From: Methanobrevibacter sp.
Lineage (GTDB): Archaea > Methanobacteriota > Methanobacteria > Methanobacteriales > Methanobacteriaceae
Assembly: GCA_031261945.1 (NCBI GenBank)
Contig: JAISIQ010000195.1
Location: 1 to 5,805, forward strand
Reading direction: 5' to 3'
DNA: 5,805 nucleotides
Both the position numbers and the translations under genes were made by a program. Positions 1-4,549 of the stretch are shown one piece after another (the stretch's first letter is position 1; each line of letters begins with the position of its first letter). The notes under the pieces are model-generated. The model worked only from the letters and a program-made list of their open reading frames with translations. It searched no databases and was not told the origin of the DNA.

Positions 1-59
1 AATAAGATATTATTAAATATTATCAAAAATGCAAAAATATTACTAAAAAGAGCTAAATA

Positions 60-104
60 AAAATAAAATAGGGTTAAATAAAAAAATAAAAATAATGAAT
101 TGGC
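60..104 (-). terminator. U-rich transcription terminator after mch
   Basis: Reading the minus strand past the mch stop codon, the transcript would carry a U5 run (positions 92-88), a single A, a U7 run (86-80) and further U-rich sequence. Runs of U without a required hairpin are the usual archaeal terminator form. A palindrome covering the stop codon lies immediately upstream. No further gene is visible down to position 1. Confidence 0.6.
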
Positions 105-118
105 TTAGATTAATCTAA
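105..118. repeat. 14-bp perfect palindrome overlapping the mch stop codon
   Basis: TTAGATTAATCTAA reads the same on both strands and covers the TAA stop (112-110) and the last two codons of mch. With one mismatch it extends by two G-C pairs (102-103 with 120-121), so the mRNA could form a short stem directly ahead of the U-rich tract. It may help termination or protect the 3' end. As AT-rich sequence it could also be chance. Confidence 0.5.
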
Positions 119-1075
119 ACCAAAAGATTTCTTTAAAAGATCTACATTAATATATCCTGCTCTAAACATTTCACCAGTTCTTAAATCATTAATAACAACT
201 TCAGCAGGAGCAAACATTCCTTTATCTATCTTATAGAAATCAAAATCTGCTTCTTTAAATACATCAAAGAAAGGTTTTCCATAACCATCAGCAGCAGATG
301 AAGGCAGTTTTTCAGCTAGCTCTTTTATGTCGTCTCCTTCTTCAGAGTCAATATAATAATAAGTTCTTCCACCAAAGAGAACTGCATCATTTGTTTTACC
401 CATAGCTTTTAATCCATCTGGGTCAATAGGAGCTATTGGAGCTATTCCTGCAGCATATTTTACTTTAGTTACATCAAAATGCAAAGCTTCTAACATTTTA
501 TATGTTCCATTTTCAACAACTCTTCCAGCTATTTGAATAGAACCAACAAGAGAAGAAGTAGGAGCTACAAGCAAAATCACATTTTTAACATCTACATTAC
601 AATCTTTAGCTATTGCTTCTGCAACTTCATCATTTGGCAAAGTATCAGATTCAAGAGTTAAAATAGCTATATCTGCATCATCTTCATAATTTATTTCTTC
701 ATAAGTTTCAGCTGGTTTTTTAGATAAAGCTCTTGCAGGACCAGAACCTAATGCAAAAAAGTCACCTACACTAACAGACCAGCCAGCTTTCTGAGCACCT
801 AAAGTTGAAATAGCTGGAAAATCAGTTTTAATCTTAACAGAAGGTAATGCAAATTTTTCAGATAAGTCCCCAGGTATAGAAATACCTACTTCAGCAAGAC
901 CACCGAGACAAACTTTTGTATAAAGTTCTCCTGCTTTTAAACTACCATCAACATTTACACCACAATCAATAATAGTTGCACCATTTCCTAATTTTGAAAC
1001 AGCTATATTAAGTTCATCTGCTTTTTCAATCATTACATCAGTTGTTTTTTTAGCTTCTAAATTAACACTAAGCAT
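110..1075 (-). CDS. mch: Methenyltetrahydromethanopterin cyclohydrolase (Mch)
   Basis: This cytoplasmic enzyme (EC 3.5.4.27) interconverts N5-formyl- and N5,N10-methenyl-tetrahydromethanopterin, the third step of CO2 reduction to methane. The 321-residue product is full length for the family and is recognisable from end to end: the N-terminal MLSVNLEAKK, a Gly-rich CLGGLAEVGI stretch (56-65), SVGDFFALGSGPARAL (102-117) and the IAPIAPIDPDG segment. Arg185 and Glu188 in AGRVVE match the Arg/Glu pair, three residues apart, reported as catalytic in the Archaeoglobus enzyme. ATG at 1075 is supported by AGAGG at 1088-1084. The gene has its own 604-base upstream gap and is probably monocistronic. 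Nothing is broken or missing. Confidence 0.97.
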   Translation of the reverse strand: MLSVNLEAKKTTDVMIEKADELNIAVSKLGNGATIIDCGVNVDGSLKAGELYTKVCLGGLAEVGISIPGDLSEKFALPSVKIKTDFPAISTLGAQKAGWSVSVGDFFALGSGPARALSKKPAETYEEINYEDDADIAILTLESDTLPNDEVAEAIAKDCNVDVKNVILLVAPTSSLVGSIQIAGRVVENGTYKMLEALHFDVTKVKYAAGIAPIAPIDPDGLKAMGKTNDAVLFGGRTYYYIDSEEGDDIKELAEKLPSSAADGYGKPFFDVFKEADFDFYKIDKGMFAPAEVVINDLRTGEMFRAGYINVDLLKKSFGLD

Positions 1076-1083
1076 TTTTTTTA

Positions 1084-1122
1084 CCTCTTATATGAAAATC
1101 ACGTTTTATTTTGAATATAAAA
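1084..1122 (-). promoter_or_regulatory. Probable mch promoter: TATA box and SD site
   Basis: On the minus strand TTTTATATT (1122-1114) resembles the archaeal TATA box. A start about 25 bases downstream (near 1092) would give a leader of roughly 17 bases that contains the SD AGAGG (1088-1084), eight bases before the ATG. The surroundings are so AT-rich that other TATA-like strings exist, notably AAATATATATTA at 1212-1201, which would give a leader of about 100 bases. The choice here rests on spacing alone. Confidence 0.45.
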
Positions 1123-1154
1123 TTATTATTTGAAGACTAAATATCCTTTTAATC

Positions 1155-1187
1155 ATTCCATAATTATTCTATAATCATTCTATAATT
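1155..1187. repeat. Three tandem 11-bp repeats upstream of mch
   Basis: Three head-to-tail units start at 1155, 1166 and 1177: ATTCCATAATT, ATTCTATAATC and ATTCTATAATT. Units two and three differ at one base and unit one has one further change. The 11-bp period is about one helical turn, so the units present the same face of the DNA. They lie 33-73 bases upstream of the proposed TATA box of mch. An operator or activator array is possible but unproven. Confidence 0.55.
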
Positions 1188-1650
1188 TTTAATATAATTT
1201 TAATATATATTTAATTTATCTTTGTTATATTTAAAATTTTATTATTAAATTTCATATTAATTAAAATTAATATTTATTACTATTTATTAACTAAATTTAA
1301 ATTATCATTAATAACAATAATCGTACTAATAGTACTATAATAGGACTAATAATAATACATATAATATTACTAATAAAATCACTACTAATAAAATTATTAA
1401 TTATACATAACACTATTACAAATTAAAAAAACAAGAAGAATTACAAAAACAATACAAAAAGAAATATACTGATAAAAAGCAATTAAATCAATTAAAATTA
1501 TAAATTAAAATTAAAATAATTATTATTAAAATTATAATTAATATTATTATTACTATTATTAGTATTAGTATTAATATTATTATAGTTATTAAAATTATGA
1601 ATCATTAATCTATTAAAAATAGTTAAAAGTGTGATTAAAGCTATTATAAT

Positions 1651-1690
1651 TATTAAAAACTATTAAAAACTATGAAAAATTATAAAAAAT
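1651..1690 (-). terminator. U-run terminator after thyA, built from four 10-bp repeats
   Basis: The plus strand has four 10-bp units in a row: TATTAAAAAC twice, then TATGAAAAAT and TATAAAAAAT. On the transcribed minus strand this gives four U5-U6 runs spaced 10 bases apart, beginning in the last codons of thyA and continuing past its stop (1682-1680). Repeated U-runs of this kind fit archaeal intrinsic termination. The regular spacing suggests local duplication. Confidence 0.6.
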
Positions 1691-2354
1691 TATTAGCTTC
1701 ATCAAAATTAACTTCATAAATATGAGCACTAATAGAATGGATTGTAATTGATCCAATTTCAATATCTAATTTTCCAGCTACATATTGAGCAAGATATGTT
1801 AAACCTACTGCATTTGGAAACCATGCACCGTAGATATCATGACTTCTCCAAAGAGCTGTTGTTTGAAGTTTATTATCTCTAATTTTAAAGTCGATTAAAA
1901 TCATACAAGGAACTTCCTCGCTTTTAGAATCAATTGTAGGGTCCCAAGTAATTGAAAGTGCTCTTCTTGATTCTTCACAATCTTTTAATCTATTAATTGC
2001 TTCAGCTATTTGATCGACTTCATCAAAATGAGCTCTTAAACGATTTCCATAAGTATAAACAAAACCTTGTCTATCAGCACTAATGAATTGTTCACTATAT
2101 GTTTTTAATTTATCCCCTTCCCAAAAATAACCTTCTGGAACACGAATATCTAAAATATCGGAAACTTTAGATTTAATATTAAAAAAATCATTAGATGAAG
2201 AACCAAGAGGATTTTTAATAGAAACCATGACATTTAAAATCTCTTTTGTTAGGGAACCTCTTTCATCATTGATATCTTGACCTTCTTTCATGATCTTTTT
2301 AACCAATGTTTCCCAACCGTCAGCTATTTCATCTACTTCAATTAATGTAGCCAT
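1680..2354 (-). CDS. thyA: Thymidylate synthase, archaeal (methanogen) type
   Basis: This enzyme makes dTMP from dUMP. In methanogens the methylene donor is believed to be methylene-tetrahydromethanopterin rather than folate. The 224-residue protein (ATG at 2354) is shorter than bacterial ThyA (about 264) but fits the archaeal subfamily. Key residues are visible: YGNRLR (102-107), the Arg pair (130-131) before SITWDP, nucleophile Cys150 in EVPCM, phosphate-binding Arg170-Ser171 with Asp173 in WRSHD, Asn181 in FPNAVG, and His211/Tyr213 in AHIYE. The reading frame runs 12 bases further upstream to a TTG at 2366, but that codon overlaps the SD sequence TTGAGG, so the ATG with GAGG seven bases ahead is preferred. 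Large gaps on both sides make it a separate transcription unit. Confidence 0.93.
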   Translation of the reverse strand: MATLIEVDEIADGWETLVKKIMKEGQDINDERGSLTKEILNVMVSIKNPLGSSSNDFFNIKSKVSDILDIRVPEGYFWEGDKLKTYSEQFISADRQGFVYTYGNRLRAHFDEVDQIAEAINRLKDCEESRRALSITWDPTIDSKSEEVPCMILIDFKIRDNKLQTTALWRSHDIYGAWFPNAVGLTYLAQYVAGKLDIEIGSITIHSISAHIYEVNFDEANNFL

Positions 2355-2360
2355 TTTTAA

Positions 2361-2364
2361 CCTC
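2361..2364 (-). promoter_or_regulatory. SD site that decides the thyA start
   Basis: GAGG at 2364-2361 lies six bases before the ATG at 2354. The alternative TTG start (2366-2364) shares its G with this site, so a ribosome starting there would have no SD of its own. This supports ATG, giving the N-terminus MATLIEVDEI. Confidence 0.7.
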
Positions 2365-2390
2365 AATCAGTACTATTTTAAGATAAATAA

Positions 2391-2501
2391 TTTAAGATAT
2401 GTATTTTAAGATATGTAATTTTATATATGTATTTTAAAGATACATATTTAGAATATGTGTTTAGAATATATACTTAGAATATATATTTTTAGATATATAA
2501 G
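2391..2501. repeat. Degenerate tandem array of about eight 14-bp units upstream of thyA
   Basis: Successive units of 13-14 bases run head to tail, with consensus near TTTAGAATATGTAT on the plus strand. The units starting at 2391 and 2405 (TTTAAGATATGTA) match over 13 bases. Those at 2447, 2461 and 2474 share TTAGAATAT. The array begins 37 bases upstream of the thyA ATG, so it covers the region where the TATA box must lie; ACATATCTT (2402-2394) is one possible TATA element. It could be an operator array, a curved-DNA element or a neutral expanded repeat. Confidence 0.6.
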
Positions 2502-2606
2502 TATTATTTCTAATTTTTATAATTAGAATTTTATAATTAGAATAATTATAATAATTAAAATAAGATTTATTTATATTGTTAATAATATTAAAAATAATAT
2601 CATTAT

Positions 2607-2640
2607 TAATAATAGTAATAAGTGTAATAATAGTAATAAG
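2607..2640. repeat. 16-bp direct repeat, 18-bp period
   Basis: TAATAATAGTAATAAG occurs at 2607-2622 and again, without mismatch, at 2625-2640. It lies downstream of metE and upstream of thyA, in trinucleotide-like low-complexity sequence. Replication slippage is the simplest explanation. No function is indicated. Confidence 0.5.
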
Positions 2641-2671
2641 ACCAGTAACTGCATTAATAATAATATTAATA

Positions 2672-2704
2672 ATAATATAAAAAAAGTAATAATAATAATA
2701 ATAG
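2672..2704 (-). terminator. U-rich terminator after metE
   Basis: After the metE stop the minus strand runs through an ATT trinucleotide repeat, then C and a U7 run (2685-2679), followed by more U-rich sequence. This is a good archaeal intrinsic terminator and probably ends the four-gene operon. The long gap after it supports the same boundary. Confidence 0.55.
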
Positions 2705-3658
2705 CTATTCTAATGATTTCATTGCTTCAACCATATTTTTAAGCTTTGAAAAGGCGATATCATTATTAAATAGCTTCATACCACAATCAGGATCAATATA
2801 TAAATTTTCTTTACCTACAATATCGACACCTTTTTTAATTAAATGAGCTATTTCATCAATAGATTCAATATTAGATTTTTTAGTATCTATACAACCTAAT
2901 CCTATTTTTTTAGAACCAAGATCATTTGCATATTTTTCTAAAACATCAATATTTCGTGGATGCCCAGCGAATTCACAATCAATAATATCTACATCAAAAT
3001 TAATAAAATCAGAAAAAGCATTAGAAATATCACCACAAGAATGCATAGAAACAGGAATAGATAATTCTTTTGTTATAATAGCTATTGCTTCTTTAGCTAT
3101 TTCCATATCAATTAAACCAATGGATAAAAAAGGTTCATCGATTTGAATAAGCTTTGCTCCTGCCTTTTCAAGAGATAAACATTCTTCTTTAAGTGCTTTT
3201 GCCATATCAATAATAGCTATATTTTTATCTTTATAAATCGGACCTATTCGTGATGATTGAACAATAGTAGAAGGACCTGTTATTATTCCTTTTACTCCTT
3301 TTTTAGCTATTTCAGATTTTGATAAATCCATTTCTTTTGTGATTTTTTTTAAATAATTAATAGCTAATTTTAAATCATTAGACCCTATAGAATTATGAGG
3401 TTTAGCTATTTTAGAATTAATTACATATGTATTTCCTTCAATTTTAAATCCAGGAATTTCTTTTGCAAAAATCTCAACCATTTCTCCTCTTACTTGGCCA
3501 TCAGAAATAATATCAATTCCTGCTTTTAGTTGTTGTTCCACTGCATAATAAATAGCTATTTTACAAGGATCATAAAGACCAATAGCAGAAAGAAGTTTAT
3601 CTTTAGTTGTTTTTTCTTTTTTATAAACTGGATAACTACCAACAACAGTACTAATCAT
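2705..3658 (-). CDS. metE: Core-type methionine synthase (folate-independent MetE)
   Basis: This enzyme transfers a methyl group to homocysteine, making methionine. The 317 residues match only the C-terminal catalytic TIM barrel of bacterial MetE (about 750 residues), and the folate-binding N-terminal half is absent. This is normal for methanogens: the Methanothermobacter enzyme was shown to accept methylcobalamin, and a methyl-corrinoid protein is the suspected natural donor. The zinc site is complete: His206 and Cys208 in MHSCGD, Glu229 in CEFAG and Cys292 in DPDCG. Also visible are TVVGSYP (4-10), SDGQVRGE (52-59) and QIDEP (172-176). ATG at 3658 has GAGG at 3667-3664. It lies 51 bases after the DUF1894 gene and probably shares its transcript. 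The stop is TAG. Confidence 0.93.
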   Translation of the reverse strand: MISTVVGSYPVYKKEKTTKDKLLSAIGLYDPCKIAIYYAVEQQLKAGIDIISDGQVRGEMVEIFAKEIPGFKIEGNTYVINSKIAKPHNSIGSNDLKLAINYLKKITKEMDLSKSEIAKKGVKGIITGPSTIVQSSRIGPIYKDKNIAIIDMAKALKEECLSLEKAGAKLIQIDEPFLSIGLIDMEIAKEAIAIITKELSIPVSMHSCGDISNAFSDFINFDVDIIDCEFAGHPRNIDVLEKYANDLGSKKIGLGCIDTKKSNIESIDEIAHLIKKGVDIVGKENLYIDPDCGMKLFNNDIAFSKLKNMVEAMKSLE

Positions 3659-3709
3659 ATTATCCTCAAAATTAGATCATAAATATTCTTTAAATAATCA
3701 ACAAATAAG

Positions 3710-4027
3710 CTATTTTCTTGTATTTTCATTAACTACTTTCCAAATTTCTTCGATGTCTTCATCTTTAACTGGAATTTCAATAGCAGCAGTTCCATGACAA
3801 GGTTTTGTATAAGAAATAATAATAGTGTGCTTTTTAGGATTTACTCCAATAGGAATAGGAGGAATTCCAATAATTCTTGCACCTAAAACAGTTTCACCAG
3901 CATTTACATGCCAAACTTCTTCAGATTTTTCATTAATAATTTTTGCACAATCTTTAAAACCAGCTCTTGATAATAATATACCATAATCATCAGATTGCTG
4001 AAGATAAGTATCTAAACAAAAAGACAT
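3710..4027 (-). CDS. DUF1894 family protein, function unknown
   Basis: A 105-residue soluble protein that I recognise as the small methanogen-typical DUF1894 family (compare MTH776), from recollection rather than a search. Visible features are Cys4, Cys27 and Cys77, a hydrophobic Pro-rich segment GARIIGIPPIPIGV (49-62), the motif SYTKPCHGTAAIEI (72-85) and an acidic C-terminal helix (88-99). There is no signal peptide or membrane segment. Its ATG (4027-4025) directly follows the TAA of the DUF1890 gene with no base between, so the two are translationally coupled; AGGGG at 4040-4036 supplies the SD inside the upstream gene. With metE following after 51 bases, a role tied to methionine synthesis or methyl transfer is plausible but unproven. 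The stop is TAG. Confidence 0.82.
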   Translation of the reverse strand: MSFCLDTYLQQSDDYGILLSRAGFKDCAKIINEKSEEVWHVNAGETVLGARIIGIPPIPIGVNPKKHTIIISYTKPCHGTAAIEIPVKDEDIEEIWKVVNENTRK

Positions 4028-4489
4028 TTAATTATCCCCTAATTTAGCTATTGCTTTATCAAATTTAACTCTGATAGGAGTAGGATTATGATAAGCTCTT
4101 ATTGAAACAATATCTGCTTCAGTGCTTTCTTCTATAATATTTGTAAGATTATCTAAAATATCTTGATCTTTTTCAAAAACAATAGCTATTGATTTAGTTT
4201 GTAATATATGGTAAAAAGTAACAAAATAAGAAGCAGCTGCATCCTTAGGTACAAAACCTACTAATAAACCATATTGTCCTTCATCAAGATTAGATAATGA
4301 CTTATCAATATTTATTCTGTTTTTAATATAAATTCCTTCAGGATCTGATATTTCTAAAAGTTTTGAAGCTGCTGGAGTACTAGCTATTGTTACATCATAG
4401 CCAAGTTTATTTAATTTATAAGATGCATAAACAGCCATAGGAGTTTGAGATGGAGATTCTGGACATCCTAACAAAATTAATGCTTTCAT
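4028..4489 (-). CDS. DUF1890 family protein, function unknown
   Basis: A 153-residue soluble protein that I recognise as DUF1890 (compare MTH777, for which I recall a deposited crystal structure without an assigned function). The N-terminus is a beta-alpha-beta start: strand ALILLGCPE (3-11) with the only cysteine, Cys9, then a helix AVYASYKLNKLG (19-30) and strand YDVTIAS (31-37). A second strand, YGLLVGFVP (73-81), follows. HNPTP (134-138) and a basic C-terminal segment close the protein. The layout is Rossmann-like, but no nucleotide-binding glycine motif or corrinoid DxHxxG motif is seen. ATG at 4489 has AAGGA at 4502-4498. It sits 60 bases after the membrane-protein gene and abuts the DUF1894 gene, so the pair probably acts together. 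Confidence 0.82.
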   Translation of the reverse strand: MKALILLGCPESPSQTPMAVYASYKLNKLGYDVTIASTPAASKLLEISDPEGIYIKNRINIDKSLSNLDEGQYGLLVGFVPKDAAASYFVTFYHILQTKSIAIVFEKDQDILDNLTNIIEESTEADIVSIRAYHNPTPIRVKFDKAIAKLGDN

Positions 4490-4510
4490 AAAATTTTTCC
4501 TTTAAAATTA

Positions 4511-4541
4511 TTAATAGTGATTATAAATTAATAGTGATTAT
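4511..4541. repeat. 14-bp direct repeat between the membrane-protein and DUF1890 genes
   Basis: TTAATAGTGATTAT occurs without mismatch at 4511-4524 and 4528-4541 (period 17 bases, 3-base spacer). On the minus strand the spacer and flanks form AATTTATAATC, a TATA-like string about 37 bases before the DUF1890 ATG. An internal promoter with flanking operators is possible. A start 25 bases downstream would fall close to the SD, which weakens this reading. Local duplication is the alternative. Confidence 0.5.
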
Positions 4542-4549
4542 GATTATTA

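Larger units (their letters stand above)
1076..1679. other. 604-base AT-rich gap between thyA and mch
   Basis: From 1201 to 1620 I count about 10% G+C, and 1490-1552 contains no G or C at all. No open frame with a start codon is credible on either strand. The low-coordinate end holds the mch promoter region and the 11-bp repeats; the high-coordinate end holds the thyA terminator. Between them are loosely repeated ACTAATA strings (about 1325, 1344, 1369, 1384), including a 12-bp direct repeat TACTAATAAAAT at 1368 and 1383, an inverted repeat GTACT-AAT-AGTAC at 1323-1335, and ATTAGT repeats (1558-1569). A purine-rich patch at 1420-1500 is the only stretch differing clearly in composition. No G+C-rich island suggesting a structured RNA is present. 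Confidence 0.6.
2355..2704. other. 350-base AT-rich gap between metE and thyA
   Basis: By hand count 2401-2700 is about 11% G+C. It contains, in transcription order, the metE terminator, ATT-type low-complexity sequence, a 16-bp direct repeat TAATAATAGTAATAAG (2607-2622 and 2625-2640), a small odd palindrome CAGTAACTG (2643-2651), two copies of TTATAATTAGAAT near 2517 and 2531, the 14-bp tandem array and the thyA SD site. No coding frame is supported. No G+C-rich island suggesting a structured RNA is seen. Confidence 0.6.

Noticed and set aside
1201..1650. Replication origin or unwinding element in the AT desert
   Set aside because: No origin-recognition-box-like repeats or cdc6/orc gene nearby. 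Extreme A+T is shared by the other gaps in this window.
2364..2366. TTG as the thyA start codon
   Set aside because: The codon overlaps the SD sequence used for the ATG at 2354 and has no SD of its own.
2391..2501. CRISPR array
   Set aside because: The units are 13-14 bases, degenerate and directly adjacent with no spacers, and there are no cas genes.
2643..2651. Hairpin CAGT-A-ACTG as a structured RNA or terminator stem
   Set aside because: Arms of four bases with a one-base loop cannot form a stable hairpin.
2700..2710. TAG stops of metE and DUF1894 as pyrrolysine codons
   Set aside because: No downstream open frame continues the proteins, both end at family length, and these gene families are not known to use pyrrolysine.
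2705..3658. metE as a truncated pseudogene because it is less than half the length of bacterial MetE
   Set aside because: The catalytic barrel is complete, with all four zinc ligands (His206, Cys208, Glu229, Cys292). The short form is normal in methanogens.
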